Assembly: GCA_026261815.1 (NCBI GenBank)
Contig: JAMPIT010000848.1
Coordinates: 6,748,501-6,812,500 of the forward strand
Direction: 5' to 3'
Length of the DNA stretch: 64,000 bases
From: Monarcha castaneiventris obscurior
Taxonomy: Eukaryota; Chordata; Aves; Passeriformes; Monarchidae
Numbering within the stretch: the first letter of the stretch is position 1; each line of letters opens with the position of its first letter. A model generated the notes under the pieces. The model had not been told where the DNA came from. It did no database searches and saw only the letters and a program-made list of their open reading frames with translations. Shown in pieces: positions 34,200 to 44,816 of the stretch. The position numbers and the translations under genes were made by a program.

Positions 34200-35050
34200 T
34201 AGGAATGTTCTGTTCCCATCTCATTTGTCCGTGTTAATGTCTCTGGTATATCAAGTGTGATGTGTGTTCCCCATGTTCACTAGTGCCTGCCCAGGCTTCT
34301 GAGCTGGTTAGTCCAAGCTGTGGAAAAAAGCAGCTGGTTGGGATTGAGGGGCTGGGACAAAGAAGGAAGATTGGTTTAGAGAACAGAGCACTGGATAGGG
34401 ACACAGGAAACATGGTTGTCGTTGACCTACCTGTGTAGAGTCTCTTGTCCTTTGACTAAGCTTCCTCATCTGGGAACAAAAACTTGAGGTGGAGGCATTT
34501 GCAAAGTTTGCTTTTAAGGGAAGCTTTGAGCAGTGCAGGAAATCGTGGCTCATCCTGAGCACTCCATCAGACTTGTTCTCCAACCAAAGCCAGGGGCTGA
34601 TGGTCATTTGGCTGGTCAGTGTCTCCCTGCTCCTCGGCTCACTCTACTTCCTTTGCATCGCCCAGCAGAGAAGGGTTTAGGCACTGAAAAAACGTAGGGT
34701 TTGCCTGAGTTGCAGCTGACTGTGTTGTTTGTGTCCTACACCTGCAGGGAATCCTCTATCCAGGAAAGGAGCTGGTGTGAGGGACAGATCCAACAGAGTG
34801 CTGCAAGAAAATGTTGGAAGCCAGCTGGAGCATAGCTCCCAGCAGAGTGTAGGAGAACAGCTGCCCTGCTGGTCCTGGCAGCTGCAGCAGCCATGGATGT
34901 TGCCCCTTGCACCAGCTTCATGCTATTTAAGCTCCAGTCCCCGAAGGAACGTCCTCTCCCATCCACCTCCCTGTGGGATGGGTGTTGGCAGGTGATGGGG
35001 CTGTGCATCAGTGGCTGCAGGTCAGCCCAGCTGAGGCTTCTCCCTGTGGG
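34200..35050. other. Intergenic DNA downstream of MAP1LC3A
   Basis: In other amniotes PIGU follows MAP1LC3A on the opposite strand, but I recognise no PIGU exon here. The only reading frame of note is 34489-34680 (+), whose C-terminal third is strongly hydrophobic. It matches nothing I know. Confidence 0.4.
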
Positions 35051-35054
35051 AGGT

Positions 35055-35300
35055 GGTAAAGGAACAGTGGATGTGCTCCAACAGCTCCACGTCCATCCTG
35101 TGCTGGGATCCCAGGGCTGGAGGCAGCTCTGCAGGTGGGGTCTCCCCTGAGTGGGGCAGAGGGGCAGAATTTCCTGCCTCTCCTGCTGCCCACACTGGGG
35201 GATCAGCCCAGGACACAGGGGGTTCTGGGTGCCAGCACACGTGGCCAGGATATGTCCACCTTCTCATCCACCAGCATCCCCAAGTCCTTAACCAGGCTGC
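35055..35300 (-). repeat. CR1 LINE internal (late ORF2) fragment, minus orientation
   Basis: The plus strand shows the reverse complement of the CR1 segment upstream of the 3' end: GCTCCAACAGCTCCACGTCC, GGGGTCTCCCCTGAGTGG, GGGGCAGAATTTCCTGCC, then CCACCAGCATCCCCAAGTCC. The 3' end of the element is missing. Confidence 0.7.
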
Positions 35301-35429
35301 ACTTTTTGCTTCCCACGTGATACTGTCTTCAAGGTTTGACCACTTCCAGGATCTCTCCTCTTACTCTTTTTCAGGCAGTTCTTTGCTGTTCTCTGTTCCT
35401 CCACTCTGCCCCAGTGAGTTGTGAATACA

Positions 35430-36500
35430 GGTAAGTAACAAGTGGAGCCTCTCCCCAGGGGCACCCAGCAGCCCTGCTCATTCTTACAGTTGTGTTTATC
35501 CATTCAGCTGGGATCTGCATGGCCTGGTTTCTAATACCTGCAGCTTCTCAAAGGTCTCTGAAGGGAAATGCTGCTGTCTTGTCCCCTCCTCTCCATGTGG
35601 GAGATGAAAGTGGGCCCTTGCTTTGTCTCCCACCATTCTACTGTCCTTTCACTTGCAATGTTCAGGAAGTGCTGTGTGTTTTGACACAACCAACTGCTTG
35701 GGCACGCCGGCCTGCTTGGGCTGTCTGTGGGCTGATGCCTCTGGGCATTGCTTTAGGCATTGCTTGACTAGTGGATGATGTTACATGTGCCAGACTGGCT
35801 TCAAGGACTGACTGAACCTGATGGAACCAGCCAGCCTGACCCAGAGCTGAGCCATGCAGCTTTTGTGGCATAGCTCTATGACTGATGCCAAACGATGGAA
35901 CCACCAGGGTAGGGGGAAGCCAAGGTTTCTCTGGATACAGTGGAACACAAGATGAGACTGGGACAAAGGTAGGTAAGGCAGAGCACTAGTAAGCAAAGAT
36001 ACAAATGCAATGCTGATCATTTCCCTCATGACAGAGGAGAGGGTGAAGGCCTGAGAATGAGCATGACAGTTTCAGAGGGCACTTTCAGTCCCCCGTCTGC
36101 CTCAGCACAGAGCTGCACATCCTGATGCCGGTCTGTTCATCTTTAAGCCACCCACAGTGATGCTGTGCAAGAGCCTGGGGTGAATCTGCACTGCACTGGG
36201 GCTATGCCTCACAGCATCACTCACCTTAGCAAAGCCTCTGCATGTTACACTGCACCCACCAGCAACCAGAGCCATGAGATCGTAACATGTCACCTGGTGA
36301 CTGCTAACACAGGCTGTGACTGATGCAGGCCAGTGTGGTCCCCTCTCAACAACCACCCACACAATGCTGCTGCCAGAGCCACCTGAGCCCCCTCGTCTCC
36401 AGGATGGGCAAGCCAAGCTCCCACAGCCCCATCTTTAAAGCCATGTGCACCAGACCCTCTCTCCACCTTGGGGGTCCTTGGGACTTGCTTCAATTTAGCA
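35430..36500. other. Intergenic DNA, nothing recognised
   Basis: I find no exon or clear element between the CR1 fragment and the retroviral pol fragment. Confidence 0.35.
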
Positions 36501-37080
36501 CCGTATTTCTTGTCATGAGGGAGCTACAATTGCACACACAGTTGGAAATGTGCCTTCTGTTGTTTTTTAGACAGCTTGTACAGCAAATTGGCCTGATTTT
36601 CCCTTTTCAACAATGGCATTAGGGGCTCAAGATCTTCATTAGTTACGCCACAGGTACCACGAATCCACTGTATGTCCCCAGTTAATTTTTGAGCATCTGT
36701 CAAAGTCTGAACTCCTGTGCAAATTGTTAATGTCTGAGACCAAATTTGGACTTCAGTGATAAGCATCCCCAGATATTTCCATGGGGCTTGCTGTCAGACT
36801 TTTTCAGGGGCAATTTGAAGGCCTGCCTCTTGCATTTACTGCTGTAAGGCAGGTAGCAGGTTTGTAACATCTGTATGTTCCCCTACTATTGGAATGTCAT
36901 CCATGTAATGACAGATAAGACACTGTGGATACTAGTTTGTTTGTTTGTTTGTTTGTTTGTTTTTCCCGATGGAGCTAGCACCCAAGCAACACACAGCTGG
37001 CACATCACGGGAGAATTACACATCCCTTGTGGCAACACAACCCATTGATACCTCTTTGCTGGCTCTGCCTTGTTTTCTCA
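36500..37080 (-). pseudogene. Endogenous retrovirus pol fragment (reverse transcriptase), broken
   Basis: On the minus strand this reads as retroviral reverse transcriptase. An LPQGM motif is encoded at 37021-37035, a YMDD catalytic motif at 36896-36907, and further downstream the conserved GDIQW and LEPLMPLLK segments lie in an 80-codon frame (36524-36766). The YMDD and GDIQW parts lie in different frames separated by stops. A (TTTG)n run at 36931-36964 sits between the LPQGM and YMDD segments. From the GDIQW context it resembles avian alpha/beta-type (ERVK-like) elements. It is an old relic with no complete gene, and no flanking LTR pair can be assigned. Confidence 0.8.
36931..36964 (+). 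repeat. (TTTG)n microsatellite
   Basis: About eight GTTT units stand within the reverse transcriptase relic. Confidence 0.9.
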
Positions 37081-38414
37081 GAGGCAAACTGATGTTTATC
37101 TAGACAAGCAGGTGACCACTTTAGACTTGCTGGCAATAAAACACGTGTGTACCTTCTCTTTTAGGTTAGTAAATTAGCTAGGTGTTGCTATTACACACTC
37201 AGTTATGGATTCTTACATAAAACCTTTTGGAAATTGGTTCCACACACACAAACCTTCAGACTGGCATCATTCTGCCAGGGATCAAATTGATGCTCTACCT
37301 GCAAAAACCTTTAGTGTAAATATTGCACTATCCAAATGCTCTTGGGGAGCCATTCCTCATTTCTCTTCAATGATAACCTGTGCAGCTGTCACTGTGAACA
37401 TGAAGGCAACATAATAGTAAGCGAACACATGCTATACAACAGTAAAGTCACACCAAGCAAGAACAAACAGGATAATACATCCACTCAACAGCACATGATA
37501 AAAGGACAGTAACTTAGAACAATACACTTTCAATTGCCTAAATACAACTATCACCCAGAGTCTGCTGTAGCTGGTGACTCCACCTCATGAGGACCTGGAA
37601 AAACCTTCCCGGGCAAGGCTTCCAAATGCACCTCGAAAAAGACTCCAGCTTCTATACATCCAAATCAGCAAGTCATAATGACTCAATTACAGTTTTAGTG
37701 CAGAAACACCTGGGTCTGTTGGCATGTTGCCTACCAGGTAGGGCCAGGGCTTGGCCAGAGCCAAGGCCTTAACTGGAAGGGTTCCCTAACATATCTTACA
37801 AACAAGCCTTTATTAATAACAGCTGGAAAAGTTTCCTAAAAGGATCCATGTCTTGCAGATAGCTACACACAGTATGTGAAAGTCTGTAAAGCAGCCAGCT
37901 TTGTCATTTATCCTTAGCAAAGTTATCAGTGGCACCATGAAAAAACTGCAAACAACCAAAGAAATGCATATGTGTAACATAGAATAATATCTTCTGGATG
38001 ATGCCCTTCATGACATGCCCGTGAATTCATGATATGACACTAAGAACATATTCAGAATCATTAATACAGCAAAGGCAACTGACCTAGGAAATCGAGGTTG
38101 CATTTTCTTGCACACTTACGTGTATATGACAATAAAGCAAAGCAAAAGCAAGAAAGAAAGTACTAAACACCTTACAAGCAATCATATGCATAATCTGGAA
38201 TTGCTACTCATCCTTTTCTGCTACCTATGAAAGATAAAACAGCAAAGATTGTCATGAATAAATATCACGATTGACCAATGCACAGGAAAGAATTTCCTGC
38301 TCATGTTCAGGTGGAACTTTGGGCTTAAGGGTTTCTGCCCATTGCTGGGCACCACTGAGCAGAGCCTGGCTGCAGCCTCTTGCCACCCCCTCTTTAGATA
38401 TTCACACACATTGA
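37080..38414. other. AT-rich sequence, probably more degraded retroviral DNA
   Basis: No gene is recognised. It lies 5' (in minus sense) of the pol relic, so older parts of the same provirus may be here, but I cannot show this from motifs. Confidence 0.3.
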
Positions 38415-38745
38415 TGAGGTAAACGCAGGACACGCACACCCTGAGGGACCCTGGGCTGCAGCCAGAGACAAGGCGAGGCAGCCTCGGCAGGAGCAGGACC
38501 CGTGTGAGGCCCTGCCCAGCCCCAGCGGGGAGCAGCACCTGCAGAGGCACCTCGGCCCCTCCGCTCTGGGGCTGCAGCAGGGCCGGGGCTGCTGCGACTC
38601 CCCCCGGGGCTGCGGCCCACAGCGGGAGATGGAAGGAGCCCTGCTGGGTGCAGACTGCGGCTGCCGGCTGGGCTCCAAGCCCTTCCTGCGGGGCAGGCCC
38701 GGCCTGAGGGGCGGGGGAAATGGCGGGAGCTGCTGCCTTCCTTAG
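38415..38745 (+). other. Conserved GC-rich block with an open plus frame (copy A)
   Basis: A GC-rich 330-base stretch holds about 108 open codons in plus frame, ending TGCCTTCCTTAG. It is matched in copy B at 53709-54038 with about three base differences, two of them silent in this frame. I do not recognise the product (rich in Gly, Arg and Cys). It could be a promoter-type GC island or an exon. Confidence 0.3.
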
Positions 38746-39446
38746 GTCCCCAGGTGCTCCTTATCTCCTCAGCTGGGGAAAGGACAGGCCCTTGATGGCA
38801 GCTGGGCTCTGGCATCCCGGCTTCCAGCCCGTTTAACCCCTCTGCAGTGGCTCCGTTCCACCCACCGTGCCAGACCGGCCCTCACTCACAGACCACCACT
38901 GCTGAGCAGCTGCATTACCCTGCCCCAAGGGGATGGGGGTTGGCCATTCCAGTGCAGGACAGGGCGTGAAAAAAAGGAGAAAACTCAAAACAGCATTTGG
39001 GCCTCCACCTTTTCCCTGCCTCCCTCCTCTGGGCAGGCGAGACCCAAAGGCCACGTGGCAGAGCAGTGCCCAGATGGAGATGCTGTTGTCCATCCCCAGC
39101 ACAGCGACAGCGAGTGCTCGTGCAGAGCTTGTGCAGAGCTTCTGGGGCAGCTCGGTCTGAGGAGAAAGGGCCCTGCAAAAAGGATCGCAGGGCAAAGCCA
39201 TCATTGTCCTTCATGCAAGGTGAAAGCCAGGCTGCCTCGAATGAGCTGCGTCCCTGACAGCAAAGCTTGCTGTACAAGACAAAAATGCTGGTTATTCCTT
39301 ATCTCCCTAGCTCATACTCCCTGTAAAATTGGGCTGCAGTGTGGCTGAGGCTGTAGAAGGGCAGAGGATGGGACAGGTTACAGCAGGGAAAATGCACAGA
39401 TGCAGTTTGGCCTGGCTTGGAGGAAGCACAAGCAAGGCCTTAGGAG

Positions 39447-40690
39447 TGCGATAAATGAGTGAATGATGAATGTTGTCTTTCACATATAGGATTTTAACAT
39501 TTATAAGTGATGATGTACTATGTAGAAATAGTGTTAAGGTAAAATGCAGTTAAGTAATGATTTATTAAAATATGGATGTAGATCTAATATCAGTATCCAC
39601 CTGAGATGGACAAAGACTTTAACTTGTTAGGGTTAGAAAGTGTATGTTTATTTCAGCACTGGGAGGCTGTAGGGATAGCTCCAGAATGTACAGCTCCAAG
39701 GTTACAATACAATACAGAACCTATTTATTTAAAATAATAATGCGTATTTAAAATACAAATACATATTCATAGAATAGACACCTCCCATTCCCCCGCTTTG
39801 TACAGAAATTAGCAAAAGGTCATTAAGCATGCACAATTCTTGCAATGGAATTGAGTCGGTGGTCCTGGAAATGAGGAGGGGGGCTGTTCTGATGAAGTAA
39901 GGCTGGTCTTCCTCACTTTGACCTTTTTGCCTCTCTGGTTTTTAACAATACATTTGACCTTGGAAGACTCCAGTTAGTTCCCTCCTTTATTGCTTTTGAA
40001 TAAGTTGTAGATGGGAGAATTTGTAACTGTCTAGGCCTTCCTTTGAATTTCTCCTTCTAAGATTATTAATTACCTATTATAAACACACCTAAACAAATAT
40101 CAGATAATCAAAGCCTATCCTGTACTTAACTTCCTGACTAATCATTAATTTCCTTAATTAACTGTAGCTGAGTTCTGCATCTTTTCTCTATTCTAGTTAA
40201 CTTCAGCAAAACTAGCTTTTATTTTAAAGCTCTATATTTAAGTGTGCAAAAGAAAACCTTATGTTTCAGTAGAAACGAGATAAAGGTAAATTTTGACTTT
40301 GAAATTGTTGTAGTATGTTAAGAAATATATTAATAAACACATGGTAATAAATGCCTTTTGAGTTGAGAAACTACAGAGCCAGGAAGCAAGACATCTTAGA
40401 GAAACAAAGAAGAAAAACCGCATGCATCCCAAGAAGTCTGTTATCTCATCAAAACTCACACCTCCCAAGGAAACTGTCAGCTACAAATTAGGCTGGAGAC
40501 TGGGGAGGCACCGGAGAGAAGGTGCCTGTCTTCAATTCTGAAGTGATCCAGAGGATCAAGGCAGCGTCCTGCTGGAGCGCGCCTCTGGCAATATTGCCAA
40601 GCACCCCAGCACTGTGATACGCCTTTGTTCTACTAATAAATGTTCAATATTATAATGCTAAAAACTTAGCATTCAAATTCATTTTTTTCA
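39447..40690 (+). mobile_element. Solo LTR of an endogenous retrovirus, 1244 bp
   Basis: Present in copy A and cleanly absent from the matching site in copy B (54751). The element starts TG and ends CA and is flanked by GGAG on both sides (39443-39446 and 40691-40694), fitting a short target-site duplication. It has an AATAAA at 40635-40640 near its right end, which suggests plus orientation. A segment at 39560-39836 is also found, diverged, at 47324-47612. Its insertion point lies about 12 bases past the poly(A) signal of FSIP2-like gene A on the opposite strand. Confidence 0.85.
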
Positions 40691-40701
40691 GGAGTAAATG
40701 C

Positions 40702-40707
40702 TTTATT
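40702..40707 (-). terminator. Poly(A) signal of FSIP2-like gene A
   Basis: AATAAA on the minus strand, about 80 bases after the ancestral stop (40783-40785) and about 250 after the premature stop. The matching signal in copy B is 54759-54764. In copy A the sequence immediately downstream is now LTR. Confidence 0.65.
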
Positions 40708-40953
40708 GACAGAACAAGGGTGTGAGGTCTGTGTTTGCCATCCAGGGGGTCTTCAGCTCTCCTGCCACACGCCTCGCTCTCCTCAGAAGAGCTTTGGGTG
40801 CCCTGATCTGCGCCGTGCTCTGGCCTGGGCAGGGAGCTTCGGACCCGCTGGAGGGACAGGTTGTTGGGAAAACTGTGGGTCCAGGGAGGGGAGAGTGTCC
40901 TTAGCAGCACAGCTCTCCTCTCCGCCTTGGGATGTGGCTGGGTTTGGGACAGG

Positions 40954-42171
40954 TCATTGAAAATTCTCTTCAGGGGGCGGTGCGGGTATACACTTACAAA
41001 TCCGCCCAAACACAGACTGAACGGCCTGTTTTGTTGTGCTTGTGTCACTTACACCCGAAATGCTGCCTGAGCCTGCTGGACTCCCTTCTCTTACCAAACT
41101 CTCCTCCACCTCTTCCTCGTCCACCTTGTTCTCCTCCACCTCTTCCTCCTCCACCTTTTCCTCTTCCACCTCCACCTTTTCCTCTTCCACCTCTTCCCCC
41201 TCCACCTCTTTCTCCTCTATTTCAGGATCCAGAGGCTCCATGGTTTCAGCAGAGCCAGTCTCTTCTTCATGGAGCTCTGGTCCTAAGGGAGTCAACTTTA
41301 GTCCCGTGCTCACTTCCTGGTTTTGCTGTTTGGATGCTCCAGGGAATCCTGGCTGCATCTGTCTGTTGGAGACCTTACCAATAGGAAGCTCCACGATTTC
41401 GCTGAACTCGCAGCTGGAGTCTCCTTCAAACTGAGAAGCTATCATGGATTTCAATAGGTAGTGAACACTCATAACAACTTGTCTGGTGAGATTGTCAAGC
41501 AAAGCCTGTACACGAGCTCTGTTTGATGAGGCTGTTTCAGCTTTCTTGGATTTGTCTGCTCGGGTGGCTCCTCCATCAACAGGCTGCTCCTTCCTCCTGG
41601 CTGCCCTCCCTGGATCAGAAGCTTTGGACTCCAGACGGTTCCCCAAGCTCTCCAACACCATCGCTAGAAGCTCCTTGGCCACAATTTCCAATTCCTGATG
41701 GTGGTCTAGCGGTGTTTCTGCGGGTTCTGCCCTCATGCAGCTGACGAAAACTATTTCTCTGATCCCCTGGGCAGCGTTCCTTAAAAAGTTGACACGCTGA
41801 TCCCGAGGGACCTTCAGTCTCACAAACACTTTGTCCACAACAGCCTCAACCACGTCTTGGAGCTTCTGGGCTTCTGCTGCAGTCAGCTGCTCAAAGACAG
41901 CTTTAAAGAGGCTGTCAGCAGTGTTGTCCAGCTTCCTCTGGGAGACAGCAGCAGTGCCCAGCTCAGCTCTGGAGTAGGTTTGGCCCTCGTCCAAAGCTAT
42001 TTTCACTCTTCTGGATCTCCTCGATTTCAGGGGGGTCTCTTTGCTTTTCTGTCGATGTGGGCAAGAAGGTTTCTGTGGCTTCAGCTGCCGCTTTGCCTGG
42101 CAGGAAGTGTCAGTGGTTCCTGGCAGTTTGAGGCCAACCTTTAATTTGGCCAGGGGTGGCAGAAGCCATTC
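40954..42171 (-). CDS. FSIP2-like A coding exon 4
   Basis: The acceptor is GTCACCTTTCAG followed by GAA (Glu), in phase with exon 3. The open frame extends 30 codons further upstream, but no AG there gives phase 0 with a pyrimidine tract. The exon encodes 405 residues and ends at the TGA 40954-40956. Confidence 0.7.
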   Translation of the reverse strand, partial: EWLLPPLAKLKVGLKLPGTTDTSCQAKRQLKPQKPSCPHRQKSKETPLKSRRSRRVKIALDEGQTYSRAELGTAAVSQRKLDNTADSLFKAVFEQLTAAEAQKLQDVVEAVVDKVFVRLKVPRDQRVNFLRNAAQGIREIVFVSCMRAEPAETPLDHHQELEIVAKELLAMVLESLGNRLESKASDPGRAARRKEQPVDGGATRADKSKKAETASSNRARVQALLDNLTRQVVMSVHYLLKSMIASQFEGDSSCEFSEIVELPIGKVSNRQMQPGFPGASKQQNQEVSTGLKLTPLGPELHEEETGSAETMEPLDPEIEEKEVEGEEVEEEKVEVEEEKVEEEEVEENKVDEEEVEESLVREGSPAGSGSISGVSDTSTTKQAVQSVFGRICKCIPAPPPEENFQ

Positions 42172-43437
42172 CTGAAAGGTGACACCAGGCTGTGGCTCAT
42201 GTTGTCTGGACAAGCGCTCGGCCCCTGCGTGCTGAGGCTTCCTGTGGGCCCAGGCCAGCACTCTGCTTCAGCCAGGCCACGAGGGCAGGAGAGAAGGGCT
42301 TCCCTCATCACTGTGCATGCCTGCACATGGCCCTGCTGCCCGTGCCCAGCCCAGTGCCCTGCGCTGGCTCAGCTCCCAGTCGCCGAGTCCTTTCCCTGCC
42401 ACAGCGCCCGGCCCAGCAGCACGGCCCTCCTCTCTTCTGCACTGACTGCGTCCCCCACAAGGCGTGCCCCAGCCCTGGGCACCTCCGTCCCATGCCCCTG
42501 AACACAGCGCTTTGCCTACCTTTTGCTGCCCCAAGATCTGCTCTGCCTCCAGCTTGAGCCTGGTCAGGTAGTGCCTGTACTCATTGAAGTCCTTCACAGT
42601 GCAAACCACCTATGGAAGAACGAGGGCAAAATCCCCCAAGCACTGTCAAGCCATGCAGACAGCCACCCCCAAAACTGCCCGACCCCAGTGGGAGGGAGCT
42701 GTCCCCAAGCCCTCCCCCCTGCCCCGGTGTCAGCACCCCTGATGTCTCCCCAGCCAGGGCTGAGTGGGGCTCCTTGCCCCAGCTCCAGGCCTCACCCCAG
42801 ATGCCTCCTCCTCACGCAGGGAGCATGGCACAGCAGGCAGCTGCGGCAAGGGCTATGGGAGCCCTGCTTGAAGAGGGCTGTTCTTGATCAGCCTGATATC
42901 CAAACCTACCTTGTTGTCACTGGTGACGAAGCCCCTTCTCTTCAGCAACCGCAGGATGTCCTTGCGTTTGTGGAAGTACCGAAGGTGGGGGTCATGCAGG
43001 CAGTTGTATTTCAGGCTGAATTGGTGCAAGTAGGGGTCGTCCAGATTGAAAGAAAGACCTGGCACATCGAGCTGTAAGAGCAAGTTTTGGGAGTATGAAG
43101 GAGGCAGGACAGAGCAGCAAAGTGGTGCCACACGCTATTTTGTAAAAAACTGCCAGAAACCAGTGAAGAGAACAAATAAGTGCTTTTTCTCTGTGTTCCA
43201 GGGAGCCTGGAGCTTCCCTCTGCTGCCCAGCCCTTTTCAATTGAAGGGCTGCAGTTCCTGCTGTAGGTGGCCAAAAGAACTCTGCATGATGGGGACCCCA
43301 TAAAAAAGGAGAGCTTTTCTAGCTTTCTCTTCTTCCTTTACCTTTTCCCCCAGCTTTCCCCTGCAGAATACAGGCTTGGGTCTGGGTTTCACATGGATCT
43401 TTACTCCAAGTGGGAGGTCTAGCAGGTCAAAATCCAT
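40954..43437 (-). CDS. FSIP2-like protein, copy A (C-terminally truncated)
   Basis: FSIP2 is a scaffold of the fibrous sheath of the sperm tail that works with AKAP4 (family knowledge). Coding exons on the minus strand are 43342-43437, 42910-43071, 42520-42609 and 40954-42171, with GT/AG borders, all phase 0, giving 521 residues. Exons 1-3 carry the FSIP2 N-terminal signature: LLDLPLGVK, then LHDPHL, KRKDILRLLK and DNK joined to VVC, then EYRHYLTRLKLE. Exon 4 is charged and helical in character and contains a Glu/Val-rich stretch absent from copy B. The frame stops at TGA 40954-40956 where copy B has GGA; beyond it 56 codons remain open to 40783. The gene is far shorter than mammalian FSIP2 (several thousand residues). 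The family call rests on recall of N-terminal motifs, not on a search. Confidence 0.72.
41094..41225 (-). repeat. Glu/Val-coding minisatellite in exon 4 of copy A
   Basis: The plus strand reads as repeating CTCCACCTCTTCCTC-type units. On the coding strand they give EEVEEEKVE-like repeats. The corresponding place in copy B (about 55165) has no such array. Confidence 0.9.
42520..42609 (-). CDS. FSIP2-like A coding exon 3
   Basis: This 90-nt exon lies between TTCCATAG and a GTAGGC donor. It encodes 30 residues beginning VVCTVKDFNEYRHYLTRLK. Copy B differs at seven bases, all of which change the amino acid. Confidence 0.8.
42910..43071 (-). CDS. FSIP2-like A coding exon 2
   Basis: This 162-nt exon follows CTCTTACAG and precedes GTAGGT. 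It encodes 54 residues including LDDPYL, YNCLHDPHL and KRKDIL. It shows 23 base differences from copy B plus one codon deletion (a Trp present in B). Confidence 0.8.
43342..43437 (-). CDS. FSIP2-like A coding exon 1
   Basis: ATG at 43437-43435 starts MDFDLLDLPLGVK, and the exon ends GKLGEK before GTAAAG. The frame is open upstream to an acceptor (TTCACAG, exon begins 43482), so a non-coding 5' exon must precede it. The ATG is chosen because copy B has an in-frame TGA shortly before the equivalent ATG. Confidence 0.7.
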
Positions 43438-43679
43438 TTCACCCAAATCTCTTTCTCCCAGGTGTGGTCTTCTGTCGCCAATCTGTGAAGACACAGACAC
43501 TCGGGAAGTAGCTCAATATTCTGCATGGCAGGTGCAAGAGACCACAGGTCCTGAGGCCCTAGAGCAGCCCCCAAGTCCCAGGCTCCCTGGCTGAGTCCCC
43601 TCTATCACCCCACTGCTCTCCTCCCTCCTAATTCCCAGTGCACTCAGCAATGCCTCTGCCTTTCAGCAGGACACCAGCA

Positions 43680-43800
43680 GTGAGATGGAGCTCCACAGCT
43701 CATTCCAAGAGCTCTTGTGGTGCTGTGATGCTGAGCACTGCTCCACAGCTCCTTCCAAGAGCTCTCGTGGTGCTGCAATCACATGCCAACTCCTCGTGCT
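43680..43800 (+). repeat. Local tandem duplication of about 60 bp in copy A
   Basis: The block GCTCCACAGCTC ... CCAAGAGCTC ... GTGGTGCTG occurs twice in copy A and once in copy B (58211-58260). Confidence 0.8.
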
Positions 43801-44199
43801 CCAGAGTCTCCCAGCAATGGGGCATTGTTGCATCATGGTGATATCACATCACCGCATTGTCACATCACTACGCTGGCATTGCATCACACAGAAACTGCCC
43901 ACCACACCCGGGGACAGGGGGGCCCCTTTGGGCAGCCCTGGGGGCCACCCCATCCATGTGACCTGGCTGTGAGAGCTCCTGTTCACAGGCCCCTTCCCTC
44001 CTCCCCTGTCCTGTCGTTCTGTGAGGCAAAGTGTCCTTGACAGCAGGAAGGAATGGGAGGAATTGCCACACCAAAGATGCTCAGTTTGGGCTCTGCTTTT
44101 CCCCCTTTCCCTTTTTAGACCTTCTTCTTTTTAGACAGGCTGAGCTCTGGCTGGCAGGAGCCTGAGGCAAGAGCCCATGACCTGCTGACCCTTAGCAGG

Positions 44200-44560
44200 A
44201 CCAAGGGCCCAGGGACTGTGGCACAGCCAGGCCAGTGGCCACTCAGAGACAGGGCAGATGCCTGACTCAGCAGGAAGAGCTGAGCCCACTTTGGTGTGCT
44301 TGGACTGTGAAGGGATAAAAGCCCAGGGGTTCAAGGTCCCTTCCCAGAGGCACCATCTCGAGCTGTTTCTGTGTTCCTGTGCCGTGAATAAATTGTTTTG
44401 TGGAACGAGACACGTGAGACTCTGCCATGGGAAACCTGGTCTGACTGTGTGAGAGTGGGGAGTGCAGGGAGTCAATGGGGGCACCCTTCGGCTCATTTGA
44501 GCCACCCACTGCGAAGGGGATTTGGTCCCAGCAGGAACAGTCTGGTGGTGGGAGTGTGAC
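44200..44560 (+). mobile_element. LTR-like sequence shared by both duplication copies (copy A)
   Basis: A TATA-like GATAAAA (44314-44320), AATAAA (44387-44392) about 70 bases later and a GT-rich continuation resemble the promoter and R/U5 part of an LTR. The same sequence is at 59925-60285 in copy B, so it predates the duplication. Borders are not clear. Confidence 0.4.
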
Positions 44561-44816
44561 TGCCAGAGTTCCTCCGGGATGCTCAGACAGGGAAGTTTCT
44601 GTAACAAGAGGGCTGCCTGAGAGCCAGAGCAGAGCCCAGGCCATGCACCTGCTGGGCTCTGCCTGTAAGAAACCAGGCAAGGCACAGCAGAGTGCCCTGG
44701 GCAGGGGAAGGCAGGCAGGCAGGAAAGGAAAAGGAATGAGTTAAACTGCACCCCCAAGAAGGTTTAACCAGACCTCTGTAGTTCCATCATTTCAAAAACA
44801 AAGATGAGTTCATCCT

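Larger units (their letters stand above)
38415..44755. repeat. Segmental duplication copy A (contains FSIP2-like gene A)
   Basis: This block matches 53709-60485 in the same orientation. Shared borders are TGAGGTAAACGCAG on the left and GGAATGAGTTAAACT on the right. Relative to copy B it has a 1244-bp solo LTR (39447-40690), a Glu/Val-coding expansion of roughly 130 bp near 41094-41225 and a 60-bp local duplication around 43680-43770. It lacks a stretch equivalent to 58601-59863 and about 570 bp of the intron between coding exons 1 and 2. Aligned non-coding parts differ by only about 1 percent by eye. Confidence 0.93.

Noticed and set aside
40932..41434. Plus-strand Pro/Ser-rich frames opposite FSIP2-like exon 4
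   Set aside because: Mirror frames of the Glu/Val-coding repeat on the minus strand.
42192..43077. Plus-strand frames of 121 to 184 codons across FSIP2-like exons 2-4 of copy A, with equivalents in copy B
   Set aside because: They cross supported minus-strand introns and exons and are explained by GC-rich codon mirrors.
43438..43482. An upstream extension of the FSIP2-like A start
   Set aside because: The frame is open in copy A up to the splice acceptor, but copy B has a TGA in the matching frame before a conserved ATG, so the ATG at 43437 is preferred.
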